A DNA stretch of 64,000 nucleotides from Okapia johnstoni (taxonomy: Eukaryota; Chordata; Mammalia; Artiodactyla; Giraffidae): contig JAGTYA010000026.1 of NCBI GenBank assembly GCA_024291935.2, positions 3,707,501 to 3,771,500 of the forward strand, given 5' to 3'. Made by a program: the position numbers and the translations under genes. Positions 1 to 9,220 of the stretch are shown here, in pieces. The notes beneath the pieces were generated by a model. That model was not told the origin of the DNA. It made no database searches and saw only the letters and a program-made list of their open reading frames with translations. How positions within the stretch are numbered: the stretch's first letter is position 1; each line of letters starts with the position of its first letter.

Positions 1-1864
1 AAATAGCCCACTTCCCTTTCTGCAGGGTCCAAGGGAAGGATGGGAATCTCCCAATATGGGGAGGGGGCAACAGTGGGAGGAGGGTGAGAAAGCACCCGGT
101 TTTCCCATCTTTTTGTCTTCAGCCTCTCTGTCTGCGAAAAAAATGGATGAGGATCCATCCTGCTTGCCCACGTCTTGGCATCTAAGATGGCCAGGAAAGG
201 ACTTGATCAGCTCTGAGCAGCTGAGGCATCTCTGTTGGGGTCAGGACTCTCTGAGCAGGGAGGTAGGCTGCAGGGCCAGGTAAGGCTGGGAGGCCCAGAC
301 ACTCTGTGCCCCGGCTTCTCTCGAGACCCTACCTAGAGAAGGCCTTGGGACCCATCACTGTTGGCTTGGCGTTTTTTGCTTTTTCCCAGATCCTGTGAGA
401 ACCCCTGTTCCTTCTCTTTCGAAGCCCCCGCCTTCAGGGACAGGCTTTTGGGCCAAGGCCCTTGCTCTTGGAAGAGGCCTGGTCCGTGGGGAGAGGGAGG
501 CTCATAAAAGAAACTCTTCCTGCCCTTCTTGGGCTGGGGCCTCCGCAGGGCACCATGCCTGTGTGCCTGAGGCCATCCCAATACCTCCCTTAACAACAAC
601 AAAAAAACCGCCATTTGGTTCATCAAAGCCGATTTGTCCTCTGCAGGGCTCAATTTGCACCTGCTTGCAGGTCGGTGAGCAGGCGGAGGAGGAGCTGGAG
701 CTGGGGTGGGTTTACAATGGGGCAGGCTGGGGGCTCCAGAGGCTGCAGAGTTGGCACCATTTGGAGCCCCCTGCTGGGACTGCCTCTCCCTGTGGGCCAG
801 GCCCCACTGCACACAGGCCAGCAGGAGGGAGGTTTCTCTGGAGCCAGCCTCCAGGATGTGGGGGGGAGGGGTGGTCCCAGAACGGGGAGGGAAGGCCTTC
901 AGGTGAGGATGGCAGCACCACCTCCCGCAGAGAGGGGCCCCTGGGTTAGCGCTGGTCCCATCAGAGCTCTCTGCCCTCAGCTGGTCCCCATGAGCCAGCC
1001 AGAGTGGTCTTCCCCACAGCAGACTGGTTCACCATGCCCCTGGCTTGTAGCTTTCCAGAATCTTCTATTTCTGCCTGCGCCTACTCTCTTGGCCTTGTCT
1101 GCATCTCCTCTCCCCCAACTCACAAGCTTCCCCTCTGTCATCCCTGAAATCCAACCCCCTCACCCCACTTAAGTTCAATTATCACCTCCCCAGGTAGGTC
1201 TTCCCAGATTTTCCTGGCTGGTCACCCTCACCCCCTCCTAAATCCCTCACAGCCCAGTTTTCATGATGTGATCACCATCTGTCTTCCCAGCTGGACTCTG
1301 GGCTGCCTGGGGTGGAGACCCCACTGGTGTTTGTTCACCTCTCTGTCCCCACCCTTCTGGCCGCACTAGGGCAGAGCAGGGTCCCCCATAAGTGTGTGTT
1401 GGGTGGAGACAGGATGGTGGAGGGTGTTTGCAGGAGTCCTGGGTGAGCCCTGGGGGACTGCTGCTGTCTGTCAGGCTGAGGGGGCCCCACCAGGACCCTC
1501 CTGCAGGGGCCTCATCTCCCCCCACCCTCCCACCCCAGCCCTGTCACAATGACAGGCACAGGCTCTGGGCTGGGGCAGCCGAGGCCCCAGGAGAGGAGAC
1601 CTTGATACACCTGGGAGCCAGCCGGTCCTGCCTGGGCAGAGCTCCGCATCCAGCCGGAGGGTCTCCCCCGTTCCTCCTCCACCACCATGACAGCAAGCCA
1701 GGACACCAGTCCAAGCTGTGTGATGAGAGTGGGGCTGTATGCTTACACAGCCCCCCGAGGGCCCGCCACGTGGACCCTGAGTGCAGGGCCTGGCTCTGGG
1801 CATGTCCCAGTGTGACACGGGCAGGATGGGAGAGGCCCAGCCCACAGACTGCCTTTGGCCGCTC
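1..1864. other. Unique intergenic DNA, no gene seen
   Basis: GC-rich non-coding DNA. Open frames here overlap each other on both strands and show no family resemblance, so I do not call a gene. A pyrimidine-rich patch lies near 1060-1250. No repeat family was recognised. Confidence 0.6.
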
Positions 1865-2495
1865 TGACAAATGGTGACAAATTGGGTGGCTTCAAACCAC
1901 ACAAACTGATTCTCTCGTGTAGCTGTGGAGGTCAGAGTCCTCAATGAGCTTCCGGGCAGGGTCTGTGCTCTTGCCTCTTCCAGCTCGTGGAGGCTGCCGG
2001 CATCCATGGCTAGTGGCCTCATCCCTTCGACCTCCGCCTCTACTATCACGTCTCCATCTCTGGCTTTGATCTCCTGCTTCCCTCTTGTAAGAATCCTTGT
2101 GATGACATTGAATCTGTTCTGATAATCCAGGGTCATCTCCCCTTGGTTTCGTGTGTGCGTGCGTGCTAAGTCGCTTCGGTCGTGTCTGACTCTTTGCGAC
2201 CCTAAGGACTGTAGACCCCCAGGCTCCTCTATCCACGGGATTCTCCAGGCAAGAATTCTGGAGTGGGTTGCCATGCCCTCCTCCAGGGGATCTTCCCAAC
2301 CCAGGGATCAAACCCACATCTCTTGTGTCTCCTGCATTGGCAGGTGGGTTCTTTACCACTGCGCCACCCGGGAAGCCCACCCCCTTAGCTTCACTTCAAC
2401 ATTTATTTTGTCACATCCGCAAAGTCCCTTCTGCCACGTAAGGTAATGTATTCTCAGGTTCCCAGGATCGAGGTGTGGACATTTATGGGAAGGAG
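1865..2495 (-). repeat. MaLR/MLT1-like LTR fragment, split by a SINE
   Basis: This stretch shows the order typical of an antisense MLT1-type LTR: a 'gacaaattgggtggcttcaa' start, then 'gaggtcagagtcc', an 'aagaatccttgtgatgacatt' type middle, and an ending with an 'aaggtaatgtattctcaggt' type motif. A Bov-tA SINE at 2151-2378 interrupts it. Family assignment is from memory of consensus patterns and the subfamily is not certain. Confidence 0.5.
2151..2378 (-). mobile_element. Bov-tA SINE, antisense
   Basis: The sequence runs from 'gtgctaagtcgcttcggtcg' through 'tctgactctttgcgaccc' to 'cacccgggaagccc'. This is the reverse complement of the ruminant tRNA-Glu-derived Bov-tA SINE. Short direct repeats, ccccttggtttc at 2139-2150 and ccccttagcttc at 2381-2392, look like its target-site duplication (10 of 12 bases match). 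It inserted into the older LTR-like repeat around it. Confidence 0.85.
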
Positions 2496-3021
2496 AGATG
2501 CTTAGTACCCTCTCCAGGAACTGAGAGGACGCCCAGCTGACCGAGTTAGAAGGGCAGCAGCTCGCCTGGCCTGTGCAGGGTCGGACCCCCCTGTTACCTG
2601 CTCCCTGGGTCCTCAGAACAGCCCCCTCAGGTAGGGGCCACCATCGCTCACACTGTACGGTGAGAAAACTGAAAAGGAACCAAATTCAGCCAGAAAAGCT
2701 AGGGCTTGAGTCCAGCTAGCAGGTGGGGGGACCTTACCCCCAAACCTGCCAACCACCCTGGTCTCACCCTGCGGCTGTCTATGCTTGGTTCTAACCTTAA
2801 CTTGGAGAAACTTGCATTGGCATGTGATGCCCACACAGACCTGTGCACAGCTGGGTGACTTGCCTATACAGCTAGTGTTCTGATCAGGACAGAGCCACAC
2901 CCTGGAACAAGCCCCAGGGGTAACCGCCCCTGACTCCTATCAACATATCTGAATTCTGCCTGCTTCTGCTTTCTATGAAGGAATTGTCCAAAGTCTGTGC
3001 TCTGGAGTCTGGCTTCATTCA
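2496..3021. other. Mostly unique DNA with a decayed MIR-like patch
   Basis: Positions about 2575-2690 contain 'cggtgagaaaactgaaaagg', similar to the antisense MIR core. The rest has no recognisable repeat or gene. Confidence 0.4.
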
Positions 3022-3532
3022 TCTTGGCATCTGTGTGATCGGCCCTCTGGTGGGCTGCAGGTCAGGTGCTCTCAAGGCCCCGTGTCACGCCGATATCTTG
3101 GCATCTGTCTGATCGGCCCTCGGGTGGGCTGCAGGTCAGGTGCTCTCAAGGCCCCGTGGCATGCCGATATCTTGGCATCTGTCTGATCGGCCCTTGGGCA
3201 GGCTGCAGGTCAGGTGCTCTCAAGGCCCCGTGGCATGCCGATATCTTGGCATCTGTGTGATCAGCCCTCAGGCGGGCTGCAGGTCAGGTGCTCTCAAGGC
3301 CCCGTGGCATGCTGATATCTTGGCATCTGTGTGATCGGCCCTCAGGCGGGCTGCAGGTCAGGTGCTCTCAAGGCCCCGTGGCATGCCAGCATCTGTGTGA
3401 TCGGCCCTCGGGCAGGCTGCAGGTCAGGTGCTCTCAAGGCCCCGTGGCATGCCGATATCTTGGCATCTGTGTGATCGGCCCTCGGGCAGGCTGCAGGTCA
3501 GGTGCTCTCAAGGCCCCATGGCATGCCGATAC
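3022..3532. repeat. Minisatellite, ~74 bp unit, about 7 copies
   Basis: Head-to-tail copies each begin with 'atcttggcatctgtgtgatc', continue with 'ggccctcgggcgggctgcag' and end with 'ctcaaggccccgtggcatgc'. The gtgctctcaag motif recurs at 3066, 3140, 3214, 3288, 3362, 3428 and 3502, giving a 74-bp period with one shorter unit of 66 bp that lacks the 'cgatatcttgg' part. Units differ by few substitutions, so the array is young or homogenised. Because 74 is not a multiple of 3, the open frames across it are an artefact of the repeat. Confidence 0.95.
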
Positions 3533-3944
3533 AGGGAGACACCAGGGTCAACCTGTGCTCGCTCCTCTCCATGTGCTTTTGGGTGGAGTCCACCTTGGGG
3601 CTTTTCTAACCAAAGCTTCAGAGAACATTCCAGCACGTGCCTTTTGGGGTACCTGTGCATGCGTTTCGATTGGGTATATGTAAGAGCACACGGGCTGAAC
3701 AGGGATCCCCTCTTGTGTGTCTTTAGTCTCGTGGAGACACAATTCACAGCTCATGCAATCCGCCTGTCAGACTGTGCAGTCCAGTGGGCCCTAGTGAATT
3801 CAAGGCCTTGTGCAGCTATCAGCCCCTCTGATTTTCACCGAGAGCTTCTCTTCAGGACTGAAGTCTTCCTGCTGGCCTCTGACACCTTCCCTTCCAAGTA
3901 AAAGTGAGACATTCAGTGCCTGTTGACTGAGCACCAGCTGTATG
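3533..3944. other. Unique DNA, nothing recognised
   Basis: No recognisable repeat, RNA or coding segment. Confidence 0.5.
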
Positions 3945-4241
3945 CATGCACGTGTGCTAAGTCGCTCAGTCATGTCTGACTCTTTGCGGCCCTACGGACT
4001 CTAGCCCACCAGGCTAGAGAGGGTTATCATGCCCTCCTGCCATGCCATGCTCAGCCATTAATTTCAGTTTGAGCCAGCTTAATAAATAGCTAAATAAAGA
4101 AGCTGAGACCAGCTTCACGATTAGAGTGGGTTGCCATGCCCTCCTCCACGGGAACTTCCCGACCCAGGGATCGAACCTGCATCTCTTATGTCTCCTGCAT
4201 TGACAGGTGAGTTCTTTACCACTAGCTCCACCTGAGAAGCC
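3945..4241 (-). mobile_element. Bov-tA SINE, antisense, broken by a foreign 76-bp segment
   Basis: The left part (3945-4046) carries 'gtgctaagtcgctcagtcat' and the right part (4125-4241) carries 'agtgggttgccatgccctcc' through 'ccacctgagaagcc'. Together they form one antisense Bov-tA. About 35 bp of the usual SINE middle is missing, and positions 4049-4124 hold unrelated AT-rich DNA that is also found at 4728-4803. Confidence 0.8.
4049..4124 (+). repeat. 76-bp duplicated AT-rich element, copy A (inside SINE)
   Basis: The segment aligns without gaps to 4728-4803 with six mismatches (about 92% identity). It includes 'cagccattaatttcagtttg' and 'aataaatagctaaataaaga'. SINE-derived direct repeats flank it: gggttatcatgccctcct at 4021-4038 and gggttgccatgccctcct at 4128-4145. 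Confidence 0.9.
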
Positions 4242-5934
4242 AGCTGTACACCCAACAATATTCTAAAATCTAGTGACTCAGGGCAAATGGGAAGGTGAGG
4301 CCTTAGCTTCCTGGACCGTACATTCTGGAACAGCCAGCAAATAGATATATGGGACCACCTCAAACTGCAAAGAGTGCCTCAAAGTCAACAGTGAGGTGAT
4401 GGGCAGAGGGTGTCCAGGGCTTTGAGGGTTCCTGAGTGGGTGCTGGGGTCGGCTAGCCCAGGGAGCTTGCCCCGTACGGCCAAGGCAGGTGCTCACACAC
4501 CAGCTGGGCAGTGTGCACAGTGTGGGTGGGAGGTCAGGGCGTGGATTTTGAGACTGAAATGGACTCACCAGCAGCAGCCAGGCTTGCAAGCCACGGGCCG
4601 CACATTCCTGGGCCTGGCGCTTTGAGCTGTGGGTCCGAGTGAGGCGGTGGGTTGGTGGAGCCTTTAATTAGGCTGAAATTGCTATGGGGGGGGGCCCAGG
4701 ACACACACAGGAGGAGCCACGAGTCTGGCTCAGCCATTAATTCCAGTTTGAGCCAGTTTAATAAATAGCTAAATAAAGAAACTGAGAACAGCTTCGCAAT
4801 TAGCCCGGACTCCTCACTAAGTGGTAGGTGGATTCTCGTTTTCCTAAAATAAGTTCTTTCCGCTGCTTGGTGGCGACTCAGCCAGAGCCCTCCATGGGAT
4901 GAAAGCCCCTCCTGGCCGCTGGGACGCAGCCGCAGGGACGGCAGAGTCCCCTGGAGTTGGGGTGAAATGACTGAGTCTAGCTCAGGAGGATTTCTGTAGA
5001 TAGAAAACACACACGCTCACTTCTCTGCAGGCAGCGTGGAGACCAGTGAGCACTTGGGCCTGCCAGCTTGTCAAACTTGAACTGCTCCCTGGGCATCAGG
5101 GGACCTTTACGCTGGGGGACCGCTTGGGAGCAGACCTCCCTCCCCTCCAGACTCTCCCTGGCAAGCGATAAGGATGGTGGGTGCCTGCACCCAGGAAGCC
5201 CACTCGCCATTGCCAGCAGCCCGGGACCCCTGAGCCTCGGTTGTCTGCTCTGCGCAATGGGCCCTCGCCCACAAGACTGTGCGACATGAGGTTGAGTGTG
5301 AAGCTCTCAGTGTGGCCTTGGTGTTCAGAGGCCAGGTCTTGAGATGAGCTGATCACAGCCTCTCTGCATTAACCCTGGGATCCAGGGGCCAGCTTGGAAA
5401 TCAGGCCTGAGCACAGAGAGGCTGAGTGACTGGCTCAGCCTCACGCAGAATCAAAGGCTTGTTTCCCCTCTCTTGCCTCTTGCTGCCAGCAGCTGGAGAC
5501 CAGGGCGGGGCGAGATGGGGTGTGAGTTGGCTGACCACCCAGGCTGGGGATGAGGGGGGCCGGCATCACCCAGGTTGGCTTGCAGAGACCACTCTCAGGG
5601 CCCATCCAGCTGGGCCTCTGGGCTCATCTGGGCACAGTCACACTGAGGTGTGCCCTCCTGAGCCACAACCAAGGCTGGAAGGTTCTGGAAGCTCCTGCAG
5701 CCACTGCAGCATGTTATCAGACATCCCAGCAATGCACTCACAAGATGTTGTTGATAAGCTACTTGTAAGTGGGGAGGAGTGGCTGTAATTAATGTCAGGA
5801 AGTGATAAGTTAAGTGCAGGAGTAGCCAGGGTAAACTTGGCCAAGAATCAGAGAGCCGGCGACAGCTTCCTCAGGGCTCCTCCGCTTCCCAGGTCAGGCA
5901 CCCGCCCCTTTCCGCGTCTTCAATGCCGAGCACC
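4242..5934. other. Unique DNA containing copy B of the 76-bp element
   Basis: Unique sequence apart from copy B at 4728-4803 and a weak MIR-like patch near 5210-5280. No gene is supported. Confidence 0.5.
4728..4803 (+). repeat. 76-bp duplicated AT-rich element, copy B
   Basis: This copy sits in non-repeat DNA and is therefore the likelier source of copy A. It contains ATTA/TAAT-type cores (cattaattcc, gcaattag) and a TAAATAGCTAAATAAA block, which resemble homeodomain or A/T-rich factor sites. A regulatory role is inference only. Confidence 0.85.
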
Positions 5935-6148
5935 GTCTCTTCCAGTTGATGGGTGTGCTTTTCAATAATTGATAGACTAATTTTAGGACAGTTTGAAGCT
6001 TACACAACCATAGAGCTGATGGTGTGTAGCCTTCCATACCCCTTAGAGCCCTCTATTAGTCACATCTTGCATGAGTGGGACACGTTTGTTACAACTGATG
6101 AACGCAGACTGATACACTGTTGTTGGTTAAAGCCCTGGGTTTACTAGG
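5935..6148 (+). repeat. L1-like LINE fragment
   Basis: The order 'aggacagtttgaagcttaca', 'ccataccccttagagccc', 'gtgggacacgtttgttacaa' and 'actgatacactgttgttggt' resembles a diverged mammalian L1 segment. The subfamily was not resolved. Confidence 0.4.
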
Positions 6149-6177
6149 ATTTGCTCCTGTGCAGTTATTGCCCCTGC

Positions 6178-6390
6178 ACTGTGCTCGGTCGAGTCCTACT
6201 CTTTGTGACTGCATGGACTGTAGCCCACCAGGCTCCTCTGTCCATGGGGTTTCCCAGGCAAGAATACTGGAGTGAGTGGCTATTTCCTTCTCCAGGGGAT
6301 CTTCCTGAGCCGGGGATGGAGCCCTTGTCTCCTGCGGCTCCTGCAGTGGCAGGCGGATTCTTTACCACTGCACTGCCTGGGAAGCCCCCG
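6178..6390 (-). mobile_element. Bov-tA SINE, antisense
   Basis: Contains 'actgtagcccaccaggctcc', 'ggcaagaatactggagtgag' and the terminal 'ctgcctgggaagccc', the antisense Bov-tA pattern. Confidence 0.85.
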
Positions 6391-6565
6391 GGGTTTGCCG
6401 AAGTGTAGTAACACACAGATGGGGAAGGCGTGTGGTGTGTGTCTACGTGTGTTCAGAGCAATCCTGGAGCACAAGGATCTGGGTCCAGCTGGTCCAGATG
6501 GACAGACCCCGGTGGCTAACCTTCCATCCTTACTTTCACATCTGTCTTCACCTTTAAAGTGGACG

Positions 6566-6690
6566 ACCTGTGTGGTCCAGGGGCTAACACTCTGGGCTCC
6601 TGACGCAGGGAGCCCAGGTTCAATTCCTGGTCAGGGAACTGGATCTTGCAAGCTGCAACCAAGACTCAGTGCAGTCAAGTTAATTAATTG
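6566..6690 (+). mobile_element. CHR-type tRNA-Glu SINE
   Basis: Sequence of the form 'gtggtccaggggctaacact', then 'aggttcaattcctggtcagg' (B-box-like) and 'gaactggatcttgcaagctg', ending in an A/T-rich tail. This matches the cetartiodactyl CHR SINE group. Confidence 0.65.
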
Positions 6691-7328
6691 AAAGAGTAAA
6701 ATAGTAACTGTTCAAAAATAAAGTGCATGACCTGTGGACAGTGAATGGTTGGCTCTCACTTGTGTAATCAGTCTGACCATCTCTGCCTTTTATTTGGGAG
6801 TATTTTTATATCATTTCCGCTCAGTGACGTCCCCAGAGATGGTTGGGCTGAAGGACGCCTTGTTGGTTTTCTCTGTCTTCTGCTCTCTGCCTCTCCTTTC
6901 TTCCCGTTCTCTATCTGCTTATTAGCTTTACGTCTTTGCCTTCTTTTTGTTTGTTTAGCTCTTGCTTTGAAGTCTATGTGTCCCCACCTAGCATCACATC
7001 ACACACAGCTTCACACAGAGTAAGAAACTCACTGCAATCTCCTTCCCCCGTCTCTCGTCCTCTGGCTTTCATACCTTTCCTTTTACATATTTTTTGACCA
7101 CTCCCCCCACCCCCCCTGCCAGAAAACTCCATAATTATCTTTGCTTTAAGCAGCCACTTAAATATTTTGAGGAGATTTTTCTAAAAGGAAAAATGTCTAT
7201 TTGGCTTCATGAAAGGAACTATTTTCCAGGTGCCTTGATAATCCTCAGTAGTGTGATTTGTTTTTACATTTATAACATTTGAGGAGGCAAAAGTTACACT
7301 TTAGTGGACACTCCTTTGATGATAGAAC
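6691..7328. other. AT-rich unique DNA, nothing recognised
   Basis: T-rich stretches with no confident repeat family and no gene. Confidence 0.45.
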
Positions 7329-7622
7329 ATTGTTGTTCTTCAGTCACTAAGTCATGTCCAACTTTTTGGGACCCCAAGGACTTCGGCATGCCAGGCTCCT
7401 CTGTCCTTCCACTGAGTCAGTGATGCCATCCACCATCTCATCCTCTGTTGGCCCCTTCTCCTGTCTTCAATCTTTCCCAGCATCAGGGTCTTTTCCAATG
7501 AGTCGGCTCTTTGCATCAAGTGGTCAAAGTAATAGAGTTTCAGCTTCAGCTTCAGCATCAGACCTTCCAGTGAATATTCACAGTTGATTTCCTTTAGGAT
7601 TGACTGGTTTGATCTCCTTGCA
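7329..7622 (-). mobile_element. BovB (RTE) LINE 3' fragment, antisense
   Basis: Reads 'gttgttcttcagtcactaag', 'gagtcagtgatgccatccac', 'agcatcagggtcttttccaa', 'cttcagcatcagaccttcca' and 'gttgatttcctttaggattg'. This is the reverse complement of the BovB ORF 3' end and tail. Confidence 0.85.
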
Positions 7623-7644
7623 TTGTAAATTTATATAGTAATAA

Positions 7645-7850
7645 TATTTAACAGTAATTGAGCACCTACTCTGTGCTATGTTCTCTGCTCCATGCTTTAT
7701 GTCCATAAAGTCATTTATTCAATGGAACAACTCTGTGAGGTGGATTCTGTTGTTACAGCTCTTGTTGCAGAGAACACTGAAGCAACCAGAGGTTGTTCCT
7801 GCTGTGGTGGGGCAGGACCAGAGTCTCTTCCTGGTGCTTCTCATGCCAGC
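7645..7850 (-). repeat. MIR SINE, antisense
   Basis: The 'attgagcacctactctgtgc' start and 'caactctgtgaggtggattc' core match antisense MIR. Confidence 0.55.
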
Positions 7851-9007
7851 CTGGGCCCTGCTAAGCCACCTGCATGAGCCATTCCACAGCCCTGCCACCT
7901 TGCCTGACTCCTGGGCTGCTGGCGCAAAGGGAGAATGCAAGCCCCTTGTTAGTCATGAAGTATCCAGAATGTATGAACAACTCTTATCACTCGACAGAAA
8001 GAATAACAAGCAAGAGGACTTGAACAAGCATTTCTCCCAAGAAGACATTGCATGACTAATAAGCCTGTGAAAAGATGCTCATTCTATTTTCCAACACACA
8101 CACGTACACACACACACACAGAAGTGGCAAAATCATGCAGATGTCATCTGGAGAAGTTTGGAGAAAAGAAAACTGCTGCTGATTCTTTTAATGGAGAAAT
8201 GTCCCGGCGAGCGGTGCTGGGCAGTGGTCAGCACGTTGGGGCAGGACCCGCCGGGAGAGCCAGGCGCTAGTTCCCCGCCCACATCACAGAGCGAGCGAGG
8301 CGGGGACCCAGGGCGGTGCTCTGTCCAGTGCTGACTTGCTTCCTGGCAGCGTCCTGGACTGTCGGAGCCCCAGAGAATATCGGTGCCTCTTGAATGCCCA
8401 GCAGGGGAGCACGTGGAGGAGGGGACAAGAGACCAAGGGGTCCCCGGCCTCAGCCACTGTCCCCAGCACACCTCTGGTGTGCTCAGCTTTGCCTGTGATG
8501 CTCCATTTCACTGGGGAAACGAGCGGTCCTAACAAAGAACAGCTTTAAATAGTGACACACAGCAACGCCCGTGCAAGACGCAGACTCGGGGAAGGGAGGC
8601 AGCGTGTCTACATCTCTCAGGGCTCGTGTTTGGGGAGAACCGCTGTGTGCAGGGTCCACGCTGACCACCTTGTCCTGGCTGACCCCAGGCCCAGCCACCA
8701 GACCCAGCTGATGGCAGGATGCCCTAGACCTGCCTGGTCTCCCTGCCACGGTAAAACCTCGGGGTCCATATCCTACCATCTAGAACCAACTGCATTCTGT
8801 TCTGTCTGAGGCAGATTTGACGTGTGTCCCTGGCAAGAGACCTGTCTGTGCGGAGCTGTCCACGCCAGACTCTCCTGGACCATGGGGACCGTTCTGGGAG
8901 TCCCCCTCCTCCCCAGACCTGTGGGCCACCCCTCCTCACGCATATCGGGTACTCGGCACCCAGACACTGGGTCTTCCCGAGGGAAGCTGAGAGCTGGTCT
9001 CACAGTA
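7851..9007. other. Unique DNA with a short (CA)n tract
   Basis: A CA microsatellite lies at about 8094-8121, broken once by 'gt'. The remainder is unique and gene-free. Confidence 0.55.
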
Positions 9008-9220
9008 CGGGCTTCCCAGGTGGGGCAGTGGTAAAGAATCAGCCTGCCCTTGCAGGAGAGGCAAGAGACCCGGGTTTGATCCCTCGGTCAGGAAGATACC
9101 CGAAGAAGGGAATGGCAACCCACTCTAGTGCTCTTGCCTGGAAAATTCCATGGACAGAGGAGCCTGGTGGGCTACAGTCCTTGGAGTCACACAGAGTTGG
9201 ACACGAATGAGCAGGCACAC
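9008..9220 (+). mobile_element. Bov-tA SINE
   Basis: Begins 'gggcttcccaggtggggcag', has 'gggtttgatccctcggtcag', and ends 'gagttggacacgaatgagca', the sense Bov-tA order from tRNA head to tail. Confidence 0.85.

Noticed and set aside
3022..3532. CRISPR-like array of repeats
   Set aside because: There are no unique spacers; the units are contiguous. It is a minisatellite in mammalian DNA.
3066..3683. Repetitive open frames sharing an SRPRG-type motif
   Set aside because: Product of reading a 74-bp minisatellite in three frames; not a protein.
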